From Mycobacterium stomatepiae (GTDB lineage: Bacteria; Actinomycetota; Actinomycetes; Mycobacteriales; Mycobacteriaceae), in contig NZ_AP022587.1 of assembly GCF_010731715.1 (NCBI RefSeq), positions 6,138,001 through 6,202,000 of the forward strand: a stretch of 64,000 bases of DNA. Reading direction: 5' to 3'. The position numbers and the translations under genes were made by a program. Within the stretch, counting starts at the first letter, position 1; every line of letters starts with the position of its first letter. Below are positions 1 to 8,962 of this stretch, piece by piece. Under the pieces are notes generated by a model, which did no database searches, was not told the origin of the DNA, and saw only the letters and a program-made list of their open reading frames with translations.

Positions 1-2
1 CC

Positions 3-137
3 GTCTACGGCAACGACCAGGACTTCATGTCCTTCAGGCACTATCGGCGCTATTGGCGCCGGCTCCTCGCTGAGGACCCAGGGTTGCTGAATTGCTTTCC
101 GGTATCCGCCGACTATCCACCCTACGGCGCGCGATGA
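3..137 (+). CDS. C-terminal end of an unidentified protein (cut by window edge)
   Basis: An open frame enters from the left edge and ends at a TGA at 135-137, giving 44 residues that look coding (VYGNDQDFMSF near the edge, then an Arg/Tyr-rich stretch and a PPYGAR end). Third codon positions are G/C-rich, as in neighbouring genes. The next gene starts 61 bases downstream on the same strand. I do not recognise the family from so short a tail. The antisense frame here has no supporting feature. Confidence 0.45.
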   Translation, partial: VYGNDQDFMSFRHYRRYWRRLLAEDPGLLNCFPVSADYPPYGAR

Positions 138-198
138 ACACCGGAATGTGCGAAAGCGATTCCACTGCAGCATATTCAGAGGAAGCGGGAGCTTGTCG

Positions 199-933
199 AT
201 GAAGACGAGAAATCAACTGATCTGCTTATCCAGCGGGTACGGATTCTTTGTGCTCTACCTGCTGGGACTGGTGCCGGTGGCCGGCTTCATCTCACCACCG
301 GCGCCAGACTGGGGCGACAACATCGTCGCTGCTTACTTCCACGCACGACATTTCCGCATTCTGGCGGGCATGTCCATCTGCGCGGTCGCATCCGCCCTGT
401 ATGTGCCGTGGGGTGTGGCCATTGCGGGTCAGATGCTGCGCATGGAGAAGGGCCGTTTTCCGGCTCTCACTGCCGTGCAGGCTATTTCGGCCGGGGCCGG
501 CGCCGTGTTCTTTGGCCTGTCGCCATTTCTGTGGCTGACCGTCGCCTACCGCGCCGGACATTCCGGAGACATTATGGTGGCGCTCAACGACTTCGCCTGG
601 ATCTCGTGGATCGTGAGTTGGCCCTTCTTCTTCGTACAAGCGGGGGCGTTCGCGCTCAGCGTGCTGATGTATCCGACTGTTGTCATCCCGCGCTGGGTCG
701 GATATCTGAGCCTGTGGTTCGCAATCAGCATGTTTCCCGCGAGTGCGATCGTGTTCTTCTACCACGGCCCGCTGGCCTGGAACGGTGTCTTCGCGCTTTA
801 TCTGCCACTGACATTATTTGCCCTGTGGTACAACGTGTCCGCGTTCTGGCTACTCAGGGCGATCAGGCAGGAGAGTCAGGCCACCACAGCGACTGCCGCG
901 CCACCTCGGGAAGTCGCGACAATCTCGCGTTGA
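199..933 (+). CDS. conserved multi-pass membrane protein
   Basis: 244 aa with about six hydrophobic segments (first at residues ~10-33, the others spread to ~225) and short charged loops. No enzymatic motif is visible. The upstream GTG at 148 would add 17 basic residues. ATG 199 is preferred because GGAAGCGGGAG lies just before it and the hydrophobic N-terminus then begins at once. It faces a convergent gene (940-1701) that encodes a clear paralogue: both share an RME(K/G) turn, a PRWVGYL motif and a GP(L/F)AW(N/Q)G motif in equivalent places. Function unknown; a small-molecule carrier or stress membrane protein is only a guess. Confidence 0.75.
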   Translation: MKTRNQLICLSSGYGFFVLYLLGLVPVAGFISPPAPDWGDNIVAAYFHARHFRILAGMSICAVASALYVPWGVAIAGQMLRMEKGRFPALTAVQAISAGAGAVFFGLSPFLWLTVAYRAGHSGDIMVALNDFAWISWIVSWPFFFVQAGAFALSVLMYPTVVIPRWVGYLSLWFAISMFPASAIVFFYHGPLAWNGVFALYLPLTLFALWYNVSAFWLLRAIRQESQATTATAAPPREVATISR

Positions 934-939
934 GGGCGT

Positions 940-1701
940 TCAGTTCACGTGCGCCAGGTCTTCTTGTTCAAGGCGGCGCACCGCGCGAAACGCGTAGGGC
1001 GTGACGGCAGCAATGAGGACGAAGAACATCACGAACACCGCCCAAAAGTTCAGCAGGCCCTGCCAAGCGAACGGACCCGTCCGGACAAAGGGCACCAGGC
1101 TCAGCGGAATATAAAGCGCCGCAGTGAAAAAGCACAAGTAGCCGACCCACCGCGGAAACAGTGGTTGCGCACGACGATCCAGCAGTATCGCGAAACCCAG
1201 TGCCACACTCTGCAGCAGCGAGAACATAAAGGTCAGGTCGAAGAACAGCCATCCGAAGTCGTATAGCGTCTGCACGGTTTCCGAAGAGCGAGCTTCGGCT
1301 CGGAACGCCGCCGTCTGCCACACTACCGCCGGCACAGCTGTGACGAGGCCCGTCATCAAGCCACCTAGCAGCTCGGTGGTCGAAAGAATCCCCGTCGGTC
1401 CTTCCATGCGACCGATCAACTTGGAGATGGCGGCACTCCAGGTGTAGTAGCAGGGTGCGCCGACAATCATCAACACCATCCCCACCTGAATGGCGGTGTG
1501 GTGAGTTTGGAAGTAGCGAGATATGGCCGAGGCGTCCAGCTGCTGTCCTGGCGGCGGCCAGAAACCGGCGAACACCGCGAAACCCAGCAGGCCCAGGGCC
1601 GCGTACACGCACACGGACCATAGGCCGAGGCGAAGGGTCGTGTAGTCGGCGCTCGTCGTCCGGGCATTCTCAACCGTGGTGTGTCGCGCTGTCGTTGTCA
1701 T
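940..1701 (-). CDS. conserved multi-pass membrane protein, paralogue of 199-933
   Basis: 253 aa from the ATG at 1701 (MTTTARH). An in-frame codon at 1746 would add 15 residues and intrude on the divergent promoter region. A polar N-terminal ~35 residues is followed by about six membrane spans. It shares the RMEG, PRWVGYL and GPFAWQG motifs with the convergent gene six bases away, so the two look like an inverted duplicate pair. It is divergent from the lipid operon that begins at 1895, with an AT-rich 190-base gap between them. Function unknown. Confidence 0.75.
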   Translation of the reverse strand: MTTTARHTTVENARTTSADYTTLRLGLWSVCVYAALGLLGFAVFAGFWPPPGQQLDASAISRYFQTHHTAIQVGMVLMIVGAPCYYTWSAAISKLIGRMEGPTGILSTTELLGGLMTGLVTAVPAVVWQTAAFRAEARSSETVQTLYDFGWLFFDLTFMFSLLQSVALGFAILLDRRAQPLFPRWVGYLCFFTAALYIPLSLVPFVRTGPFAWQGLLNFWAVFVMFFVLIAAVTPYAFRAVRRLEQEDLAHVN

Positions 1702-1894
1702 CGTGCCTCCCGAGTGTCGGATCGTGAGTCGCGTCGATGGGATCACTTGCCGGCCGCGGCCGAGAGAATTAATTTAACAAGCACTAGAAAAATCTGCTAG
1801 GGTGCGGATAGAATGCTCTTTAGCTGGTCTAATGCATGTCTAATGAGCCTTAAATAACTAGCTGGTGCCGTTCATCCGAAGGGAAATGGAAGCC

Positions 1895-3112
1895 ATGGCG
1901 CTTGACGCGTCGACGCCGTGGGAGGCCAACGTCGCCGCCATTCGCAGCCTGTACCGTGCATTGGCCGCGGGCGACCGGGAAACGCTGGGCAAGCTGTTGC
2001 ATCCGGACTTCATCGGTCGCGCCACGACGGGTCTGCCGCTGGGACTGGGAGGCGAGCACGTCGGGCCGGAAGCCATGCGCCGGCAATTCTGGTGGGAACT
2101 GGGTCGGCACTACGACGTCGCGGCGTATCCGGACACATTTCATGCCCTCGATGACGGCCGTCTGCTGGTGGCGGGCCGCTATCGCGGCCAGGCGCGCCGC
2201 TCCGGCAAAAAGCTCGACGCGGCTTTTCATCACGTAATCGGTTTTGCCGAGGACGGGCGTATGACGTCGCTTGATCAGCTGACCGACAGCGCACTGTGGG
2301 CCGACGCGCTCGACGAGCGATCGTCGCTGGAAACAATCGATTACCACGTCACCGATGGGGTGGCCACAGTTTGCCTGAACCGACCCGAGGACCGCAACGC
2401 AATCGACATGCGGATGGCGAACGAATCTCTAGTCGTGGCACGGCGAATCGCGGACGATCGGTCGGTTCGCGCGGTGCTGATCTGCGGTAACGGGCCGTCA
2501 TTGTCGGTCGGCGGCGACATCAAGTCGTTTCCCTCGGATCCGTCTACGGAATACGGTGACCTGCTGGAGCGGATGACCACACCGTTCCACGAAGCTTTCC
2601 GCATACTCAGCGGAATCGACGCGCCTATCGTCACCGCGGCCCGCGGGACCGTCGCGGGCGGCGGCTTGGGCTACGTGTACGCGGCCGAACAGGTCATCGC
2701 TGCCGAGGGTACCAAGTTCCTGACAGCGTTTGCCGCCCTTGGTCTTTCCGGAGATGGGGGCGGCACCTGGCACCTGCCGCGCCTGATCGGCGCGCGCCGC
2801 GCGGCCCAGGCGTACCTGCGCAATACGCCGATCGAGACGAACGACGCCCTGGCGTGGGGGCTGATCAACGAGATCGTGCCCGCCGACAAGCTGCGGGTGC
2901 GGGCCCTGGCGCTGGCCACCGAGTTGGCGCAGGGCCCCACCCGAGCGTTCGCGAAAATGCGAACACTGTTGCGCGAGTCCTGGCACAACGACCTGGCAAC
3001 GCAACTGAAATCGGAGACCGACGCACTAAGTGCCGCCGCGAACACCGCCGATGCCGCAGTCGCGCTTTCGGCATTTCGGGCCAAGCGCGCGCCGCGCTTC
3101 ACGGGAGGCTAG
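1895..3112 (+). CDS. fusion of a SnoaL/NTF2-like domain with an enoyl-CoA hydratase/isomerase (crotonase) domain
   Basis: About 405 aa. Residues ~5-140 form a SnoaL-like (NTF2-fold) domain (NVAAIRSLYRALAAGD, then a LHPDF segment). Residues ~150-400 form a crotonase domain: LNRPEDRNAI, the oxyanion-hole segment SVGGDIKSF, the second oxyanion segment AGGGLGY, and LSGDGGGTWHLPR, where an Asp sits as in PaaG-type isomerases rather than the hydratase Glu pair. ATG 1895 is chosen because AAGGGA lies 10 bases upstream; GTG 1865 and ATG 1886 are alternatives. It is the first gene of a three-gene operon, with 3 bases to the acyl-CoA dehydrogenase. A role in degrading an unusual CoA-thioester (isoprenoid or steroid-like) is inferred. 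The fusion itself is unusual, since these domains are normally separate proteins. Confidence 0.85.
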   Translation: MALDASTPWEANVAAIRSLYRALAAGDRETLGKLLHPDFIGRATTGLPLGLGGEHVGPEAMRRQFWWELGRHYDVAAYPDTFHALDDGRLLVAGRYRGQARRSGKKLDAAFHHVIGFAEDGRMTSLDQLTDSALWADALDERSSLETIDYHVTDGVATVCLNRPEDRNAIDMRMANESLVVARRIADDRSVRAVLICGNGPSLSVGGDIKSFPSDPSTEYGDLLERMTTPFHEAFRILSGIDAPIVTAARGTVAGGGLGYVYAAEQVIAAEGTKFLTAFAALGLSGDGGGTWHLPRLIGARRAAQAYLRNTPIETNDALAWGLINEIVPADKLRVRALALATELAQGPTRAFAKMRTLLRESWHNDLATQLKSETDALSAAANTADAAVALSAFRAKRAPRFTGG

Positions 3113-3115
3113 GAG

Positions 3116-4273
3116 ATGGGACTGATCAGTGATTCGCCCGAGCACGAGGCGATTCGCAACAGCGTTGCCGGGATTGCCGGTCGGTACGGCCCTGCCTACT
3201 TTCTGGAGCGGGCACGTACCGGCGGGGGAATCGAGGAGCTGTGGAAGGACCTCGGTGCCGCCGGGCTGCTCGGCCTGCACCTGCCCGAAGATTACGGCGG
3301 TGGCGGGGGCGGGATGTCTGACGCCGTGGTGGTAGTGGAAGAGCTTGCTGCGCAAGGGATGCCGCTGCTGATCTGGGTCATTTCGCCCGCGATCTGCGGG
3401 AGCATCCTGGCGTGCCACGCGTCGGACGAGATGAAGCAGCGGTGGCTGCCGGGTATCGCGGACGGCACCAAGAAGATGGCGTTCGGCCTCACCGAACCCG
3501 ATGCGGGATCCAATAGCCACAACATCAAGACCACCGCCAAACGCACTGAAACCGGCTGGACGATTTCGGGATCGAAGTACTATATCTCGGCGGTGGACCA
3601 ATCCGACGCGATACTGCTGGTCACCCGGGACGCGGATCATTCGTCCGCACAACAGAACCGACTCTCGTTGTTCGCGGTGCCGACAGACAGTCCGGGCCTT
3701 ACCTTTGCGCCCATTGATACCTCGATCGTTTCACCGGACAAACAGTTCACCGTCTACCTCGACGATGTCTCGGTTGGCGAGGAAGCCCTAATCGGGGTGG
3801 CCGGCAACGGTCTTCGCCAGGTTTTCGACGGCCTCAACCCGGAGCGGATCCTGGTCGGAGCGCTGTCCAGCGGAATCGGACGATATGCGATCGGCAAGGC
3901 CGCGGACTACGCGCGGCAACGCAGTGTGTGGTCGACGCCGATCGGCGCCCATCAGGGCATCGCCCATCCGCTGGCCGAATGCCACATCGCGGTCGAGTTG
4001 GGCCGGATGGCGACGCTGCGCAGCGCGGAACTGTTCGATGCCGGCGAGCCCGCCGGCGAGGCCGCGAACATCGCCAAATTCGCGGCCTCCGAGGCCGCGT
4101 TGAAGGCGCTCGACCAGGCGATCCAAACCCACGGCGGCAACGGTCTGTCGCACGAATACGGGCTTTCCGAGTTGTGGTTCGTCACTCGATTGATGCGCAC
4201 CGCGCCGGTGAGTCGCGAGATGGTGCTCAATTTCGTGGCCCACGCGTCACTCGGCTTGCCGCGGTCTTACTAG
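3116..4273 (+). CDS. acyl-CoA dehydrogenase (FadE family)
   Basis: 385 aa, the usual length for a flavin acyl-CoA dehydrogenase that introduces an alpha-beta double bond. Visible are the N-terminal helical domain, the FAD/substrate motif LTEPDAGSNSH (~residues 125-135), the ISGSKYYIS segment and the C-terminal QTHGGNGLSHEYG, whose Glu matches the usual catalytic-base region. The start ATG overlaps the ribosome-binding region GGCTAGGAG and lies 3 bases after the crotonase fusion, so translation is probably coupled. The next gene follows after 14 bases with its own AAAGGGAA site. The substrate cannot be read from sequence. Confidence 0.9.
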   Translation: MGLISDSPEHEAIRNSVAGIAGRYGPAYFLERARTGGGIEELWKDLGAAGLLGLHLPEDYGGGGGGMSDAVVVVEELAAQGMPLLIWVISPAICGSILACHASDEMKQRWLPGIADGTKKMAFGLTEPDAGSNSHNIKTTAKRTETGWTISGSKYYISAVDQSDAILLVTRDADHSSAQQNRLSLFAVPTDSPGLTFAPIDTSIVSPDKQFTVYLDDVSVGEEALIGVAGNGLRQVFDGLNPERILVGALSSGIGRYAIGKAADYARQRSVWSTPIGAHQGIAHPLAECHIAVELGRMATLRSAELFDAGEPAGEAANIAKFAASEAALKALDQAIQTHGGNGLSHEYGLSELWFVTRLMRTAPVSREMVLNFVAHASLGLPRSY

Positions 4274-4287
4274 AAAGGGAAACCTAG

Positions 4288-5598
4288 ATGCAATCAACAC
4301 GCTTCGATGTGATCGTTATCGGTGCCGGTGCGGGTGGTCTGTTCACCGCGGCTCGCCTTGCCCACCGTGGCTACCGGACCTTGGTTGTCGAACGCCTCGA
4401 CAAGGTCGGTGGCCGGGCATCTACCGACGACATCGACGGGTTCAAGGTCAGCACCGGTGCCATCGTGATCGAGGTGGGTGGGATCACCCAGCAGATCTGC
4501 GACGAGGTCGGCGCACCGTTTGATATCCGCGAGCCCAAACCGCCTCTGCTGTACCGGATCGGCGGCAAGGACGTCGACGTCACCGGCGGCGGGTGGGGCA
4601 TGCTGCTGAGCAAACTTACTCGTCAGGGCGCCAAACTGGTCGCCGGCATCGGCGCCGCCCGCCACGACACCGGTCTGCCCGAAGATCAGATCAGTACCGC
4701 CGAGTGGGTGTCTCGATACACCAAAAATGAACGCGTACACGGGATTTTCCGCAATATGTGCGCCTTGATTTTCGCGGTTGGCTCTGAGGATCTTCCGGCG
4801 CGAGTGTTTCTTACCTATTTCACCCGAAAGAGCGCGTTCAAGCGGTTTGGGTTTCGCCCCGAAGGCACGATTGGGTTGTGGCGTGGTCTGGCCGATGTCG
4901 TGCAGGCCCGCGGCGGCGAAGTATGGCTGTCGACTTCCGTCACCCGGATCCTCCTGGAGCGCGGCAGGGTGATCGGGGTGGAGTTGGTGCGTGGCGGCGA
5001 GGAGGTCAGCGTCTCGGCGCCGGTCGTCGTAAGCGACGTTGGACCCGCCGCGACGGTTGAACTTCTTGGCGAGCAGAACGTTCCATCCGAGTATCGGGAC
5101 CTGGTGAAAAAGGGAGATCGCCCGACGGCGATGATCTCGGTGAACTTCGCCAGTCGCGATCGCCTGGTTGAGGTTCCCGGGATGCTCAGCTTCGCTTCCT
5201 CGCGCCGGCTGGCCTACATCGCGAATTTCACCGATCGCTGTCCCGAGATGGCACCGCCCGGATGGCATCTCTACGTTGGGACGTCGGTGCCCAAGCCGTC
5301 CATCGGTGACTTCGACGAGGCGGCCGAAACGGAGCTGCTCCTCGAGGATCTCCGTGACAACATCGACGGCTTCGATGAGCGTGCGCGGATACTCAACGTT
5401 GCGGTCACCCGGGACGACTGGCCCCCGCAACGTGCGGTGGCTGGTTTCGATCTGCCACACGACACCCCGTTCGCCGGCCTGTGGAACGTCGGCGACGGGG
5501 TCAAGGAGTACGCCAACGGGGGTACGACGGCCTGCGCCGAGACGGCGCAGCTGGTGACCGACAAGATCATTGAGGCTTACCCTGTTGGGGCAAGTTGA
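4288..5598 (+). CDS. phytoene-desaturase-like FAD-dependent oxidoreductase
   Basis: 436 aa. The N-terminus has a dinucleotide-binding fold, VIGAGAGGLFTAARLA followed by VVERLDKVGGRAST, typical of the CrtI/amine-oxidase-like family. The C-terminus has the matching flavin-binding end LWNVGDGVKEYANGGTTA. The length fits the NAD(P)/FAD-dependent oxidoreductases of this family. It has a good ribosome-binding site (GAAAGGGAAACC) and is the last gene of the operon that starts at 1895. Because its neighbours act on CoA-thioesters, a hydrophobic polyunsaturated or isoprenoid substrate is plausible, but no other carotenoid gene is present. Confidence 0.85.
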   Translation: MQSTRFDVIVIGAGAGGLFTAARLAHRGYRTLVVERLDKVGGRASTDDIDGFKVSTGAIVIEVGGITQQICDEVGAPFDIREPKPPLLYRIGGKDVDVTGGGWGMLLSKLTRQGAKLVAGIGAARHDTGLPEDQISTAEWVSRYTKNERVHGIFRNMCALIFAVGSEDLPARVFLTYFTRKSAFKRFGFRPEGTIGLWRGLADVVQARGGEVWLSTSVTRILLERGRVIGVELVRGGEEVSVSAPVVVSDVGPAATVELLGEQNVPSEYRDLVKKGDRPTAMISVNFASRDRLVEVPGMLSFASSRRLAYIANFTDRCPEMAPPGWHLYVGTSVPKPSIGDFDEAAETELLLEDLRDNIDGFDERARILNVAVTRDDWPPQRAVAGFDLPHDTPFAGLWNVGDGVKEYANGGTTACAETAQLVTDKIIEAYPVGAS

Positions 5599-5636
5599 GC
5601 AAAGTACCGGAATTGCCTGGACGAGAACAGCTTCGA

Positions 5637-6290
5637 TCAGCCGACCGATGTCTCGGCGAGGCCATGCCGGACGAATGACTGTGCGTTGGCGACCACGGTG
5701 TCCAGCGAGCCGCGCCGCGGGTCCCACCATTCCACTGCCCAGTTCAACGCACCCAACACGAGCATCTGCGCCAGGTACAAATCGAGGTCGGCCCGCAAGG
5801 CACCCGAGCGCGCCATGTCGTTGATCAGTCGCCGCCAGATTTCGCCGTAGCGTTGTTCTTCGAGGATCTGACGCTTGCGGATCGCCTGCGGCACCTGGCC
5901 GGCGTTGCGGATGGCCGCGGTGGTGTAGTCCGAGATCTCGAGTTCGTGTCGCAGGTGAGCCTCGACCGCGGCGAGCAACCGATCCAGCGCCGAGACGTCG
6001 CTTGGCAAGCCGTCCAGCATGGCGATGACGTGTTCGCGCATGTCGGCGATGCCGGCCCACATCACCTCCTCGATGAGGTCATCGCGGGAGGGGTAGTAGT
6101 AATAGATCGCCGGTGCCTGCAGCTCGGCCTGCGCCGCGACGTCGTTCAGGCGTAATCCGGCGTACCCTTTGGCGCTCAAGACGTGGGCGGCCGCGTCCAG
6201 GATCCGCCGTCTGGTCAGCGCCGATTTGGACTCGGCGTTGGTGGCGGACACCGCCCCCCGTGCGGGAGCTACGTCGGTCGGCCTGGTCAT
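5637..6290 (-). CDS. TetR-family transcriptional repressor
   Basis: 217 aa. An N-terminal helix-turn-helix domain lies at residues ~24-70 (RRILDAAAHVLSAKGYAG, then LQAPAIYYYYPSRDDL), with a helical ligand-binding domain behind it. It converges on the end of the 1895-5598 operon, 38 bases away. It is strikingly similar to the TetR at 9022-9714 (shared AHVLSAKG, AEAHLRHELEISDY, LGALNWA), so the two bracket the thiolase/acyl-CoA dehydrogenase pair as paralogues. Acyl-CoA-responsive repression of the surrounding lipid genes is inferred. Confidence 0.88.
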   Translation of the reverse strand: MTRPTDVAPARGAVSATNAESKSALTRRRILDAAAHVLSAKGYAGLRLNDVAAQAELQAPAIYYYYPSRDDLIEEVMWAGIADMREHVIAMLDGLPSDVSALDRLLAAVEAHLRHELEISDYTTAAIRNAGQVPQAIRKRQILEEQRYGEIWRRLINDMARSGALRADLDLYLAQMLVLGALNWAVEWWDPRRGSLDTVVANAQSFVRHGLAETSVG

Positions 6291-6658
6291 TGACCAATTT
6301 TAGCCAGTGGTCGCCGGAATGCCGCGGTATGCCGGAAGAATTTTTATGTGAAATTTGACCGTGTTTGGGGCCTCTTGTTGCAGCGCGAGCCATAGATCAG
6401 GGCCGCACCAGTCCCAATTTCTACGCAACATTAAACAATGTCTTGCCGGAAGGTGTGGGTGATGCCGTGGCGGGGGATAACCTCACCCCGCCACGGCAAG
6501 CTCTAGATGCTTCTCGCCTTCGCGGAGCATCTGCTGCGGTGTGCTGCTCAGCTGGGTATGACAAAAGCGATCCATCCGACGCCAGGCATCTGACGCATCG
6601 ATTTAATATATATTAGATTACTCTGGTTGCGTTAGCGACAGCTCCGATGAAAGCGTTG
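6291..6658. other. 368-base gene-free stretch with a strong hairpin and an AT-rich tract
   Basis: No credible coding frame. It holds a perfect 13-bp inverted repeat at 6463-6498, a weaker one with AGATGCT/AGCATCT arms (6505-6511 and 6526-6532), and a very AT-rich tract at about 6598-6617. It lies between the end of the acyl-CoA dehydrogenase and the start of the TetR gene, both on the minus strand, so it probably carries the TetR promoter and the end of the upstream transcript. Confidence 0.6.
6463..6498. terminator. perfect 13-bp inverted repeat, possible terminator or RNA structure
   Basis: TGCCGTGGCGGGG (6463-6475) is repeated exactly as its reverse complement at 6486-6498 around a 10-base loop, giving a very GC-rich stem. 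There is no T-run on either side, so it is not a classical intrinsic terminator, although many mycobacterial terminators lack one. The position after the minus-strand acyl-CoA dehydrogenase fits transcript termination. A dimeric protein binding site is an alternative. Confidence 0.5.
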
Positions 6659-7807
6659 CTAGCCGGCGATCTCGCGCCCGATGAGTTCTTTCATGATTTC
6701 GGTAGTCCCGCCATAGATGGTCTGGGCCCGGGTGTCGAGATAGGCCCGGGCGACCGGATACTCGACCATGTACCCGTAGCCACCGTGCAGTTGCAGGCAT
6801 CGGTCGATAACGCGGCGCTGCAGCTCGCTGACGTACCACTTGCCCTTCGCGGCGTCGACGGGGGAGAGTTCGCCCGCATTGAACGCCTCAACCGATTTGT
6901 CGACGTATGCCTCGGTGATGTCGAGCTCGGTGGCGATGTCGGCGAGTTCAAAGCGGATGTGTTGCAACGCAGTGAGTGGCTGGCCGAACGCGTTGCGTTG
7001 CCGGCAGTACTCGACCGTTTGCTCGTAGATCGCGCGCGTGGTTGCGATGGCTTGGGCAACGACGCCGAGGCGCTCGCGCGGCAGATGGCTCATGAGATAT
7101 TGCAGCCCACGGCCTTCTTCGCCCAGCAGGTTGTCGCCGGGGACCAGCGCGTCGTCGAAGAACAGCTCGGCGGTGTCTTGTGCGGGCAGTCCAATTTTGT
7201 CGAGCTGACGTCCGCGTCGGAACCCGGGTGTGTCGCGTTCGACGATAAACAAGCTGAAGCCGCGGGAGCCGCCCTCCGGGTTGGTCCGTGCGGCGACCAC
7301 GACGAGGTCGGCCATGATCCCGCTGGAGATAAAGGTCTTCTGGCCGTTGAGGATCCAGTTGTCGCCGTCGCGCTGGGCGGTGGTGCGAATTCCTCTGAGA
7401 TCGCTGCCGGCGCCCGGTTCGGTCATCGCGAGGGCGCCGATCAGCTCGCCGGAGGCGAAGCCAGGCAGCCACCGTTGCTTCTGCTCTTCGTTGGTGAGGT
7501 CAAGCAGGTAGTGCAGCACCAGATCGTTTTGAAGGCTGACAGTCAGGCCGAACGAGAGGGCATTGACCTTCGCGATTTCCTCGCAGACCACCATGCGGTA
7601 GCGGTAGTCGTGTTCGCCGGCGCCGCCGTAGCGCTCCCCGATTTCCAGTGCGTAGACACCCGCCTTGGCGGCGCTGGTGAACACGTTCCGATCGATCTGG
7701 CGGTTGTGATCCCAATCATGCTGGTGGGGAACCACTTCCCGAGCCAGGAATTCTCGGACGGTCTCTCGGTACGCCTCGTGATCGGGGCCATACAGGGTGC
7801 GGCGCAC
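6659..7807 (-). CDS. acyl-CoA dehydrogenase (FadE family)
   Basis: 382 aa, canonical length. It has the flavin motif AMTEPGAGSDLRGI (~residues 122-135), the LNGQKTFISSG strand and the C-terminal LHGGYGYMVEYP followed by IYGGTTEIMKELIGREI, a complete FadE signature. It starts 3 bases after the thiolase stop, so the pair is one transcript. It would oxidise an acyl-CoA whose product could be cleaved by that thiolase. It differs clearly from the dehydrogenase at 3116-4273 and matches medium/long-chain FadE proteins more typically. Exact substrate unknown. Confidence 0.93.
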   Translation of the reverse strand: MRRTLYGPDHEAYRETVREFLAREVVPHQHDWDHNRQIDRNVFTSAAKAGVYALEIGERYGGAGEHDYRYRMVVCEEIAKVNALSFGLTVSLQNDLVLHYLLDLTNEEQKQRWLPGFASGELIGALAMTEPGAGSDLRGIRTTAQRDGDNWILNGQKTFISSGIMADLVVVAARTNPEGGSRGFSLFIVERDTPGFRRGRQLDKIGLPAQDTAELFFDDALVPGDNLLGEEGRGLQYLMSHLPRERLGVVAQAIATTRAIYEQTVEYCRQRNAFGQPLTALQHIRFELADIATELDITEAYVDKSVEAFNAGELSPVDAAKGKWYVSELQRRVIDRCLQLHGGYGYMVEYPVARAYLDTRAQTIYGGTTEIMKELIGREIAG

Positions 7808-7810
7808 CGG

Positions 7811-8962
7811 TTAGATCCTCTCGATGATCGTCACGTTGGCTTGGCCCCCGCCTTCACACATTGTCTGCAGCCCGTAGCGGCCGCCAGTGCGTTCCAGTTC
7901 GTGCAGCAGCGAGGTCATCAGGCGCGCCCCGGTGCAGCCGATGGGGTGCCCAAGGGCGATAGCCCCTCCGTTGACGTTGACGCGCTCGGGGTCGGCTTCG
8001 AGCTCGGCGAGCCAGGCAAGGACCACCGGAGCGAAGGCCTCGTTGATTTCGGTCCGGTCGATGTCGTCGATCGACAGCCCCGTTCGCTTGAGTGCGTGGC
8101 GGGTGGCCGGGATCGGGGCGGTCAGCATCATCACCGGGTCGGAGCCGAGCGCCGACATGTGGTGTATGCGTGCTCGCGGCGTCAGGCCGAACCGATTGAC
8201 GGTCTCTTCGGATGCGATCAGCAATGCGGCGGCGCCGTCGGAGATTTGGCTGGCCACCGCCGCGGTCAACACCCCACCCTCGGTCAGGGGCGACAGTTTG
8301 GCCATTTTTTCCAGGGAGGTGTCGGGGCGTGGCCCTTCGTCATTCACGACGCCGGCATATTCACTGATCTCACGGGTGAACCGGCCTTCGGCGATGGCCG
8401 CGGCGGCGCGTTGATGGCTGGTCAGCGCAAACCGTTCGTTGTCCTCGCGGGAGAGCTTCCATTGGCTGGCGATCAACTCCGCGCCGCGGAATTGCGAGAT
8501 CTCCTGGCTCCCGTACCGGGCTTCCTAGCCGCGGCATCCGGTCCAGGGGTCGGTCGAACCGAATGGCTCACCTGCGGTGAACGCGCTCAGAATGGGGTAT
8601 TGGCTCATCTTTTGCACCCCGCCGGCGACGATCAGATCCGCGGTGCCGCTCATCACCGCCTGCGCGGCGAAATGTACTGCCTGCTGCGCCGATCCGCACT
8701 GACGATCGATTGTCACACCGGGCACCGATTCGGGCAGGCCCGCGGCCAGGGCGGCCGGCCGTGCGATGTCGCCGGCTTGGGAACCGATGTTGTCCAAGCA
8801 GCCGAGGATTACGTCGTCTATGGCTTCGGGATCCAGGTCGTGTCGCTTGACCACGGTCCGGATTACGTGGGCGGCCATGTCGGCGGGGTGCTCGTCGGCA
8901 AACCCTCCTCCGCGCTTACCCACCGCTGTACGAACCGCATCGACAATGAACGCTTCAGTCAC
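7811..8962 (-). pseudogene. thiolase (acetyl-CoA acetyltransferase, FadA6-like) interrupted by an in-frame amber codon
   Basis: Read through, the gene encodes 383 aa and is a complete thiolase: nucleophile Cys89 in DRQCGSAQQA, the C-terminal GGAIALGHPIGCTGAR with the catalytic His, and CEGGGQAN with the second Cys. From memory it aligns well with mycobacterial FadA6, the thiolase of late steroid-ring degradation. Codon 146 is TAG (8525-8527) where the family has Trp in the segment before RYGSQEISQFRG; TGG to TAG is a single change, and the frame is identical on both sides. The start is GTG 8962 with an AT-rich TTAAAT/TATGTA region close upstream, suggesting a leaderless mRNA. Either a real nonsense mutation or a base-call error. 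Confidence 0.85.

Noticed and set aside
4294..6060. 588-codon open frame on the minus strand
   Set aside because: Antisense to the desaturase-like gene and overlapping TetR; low-complexity Arg/Gly content.
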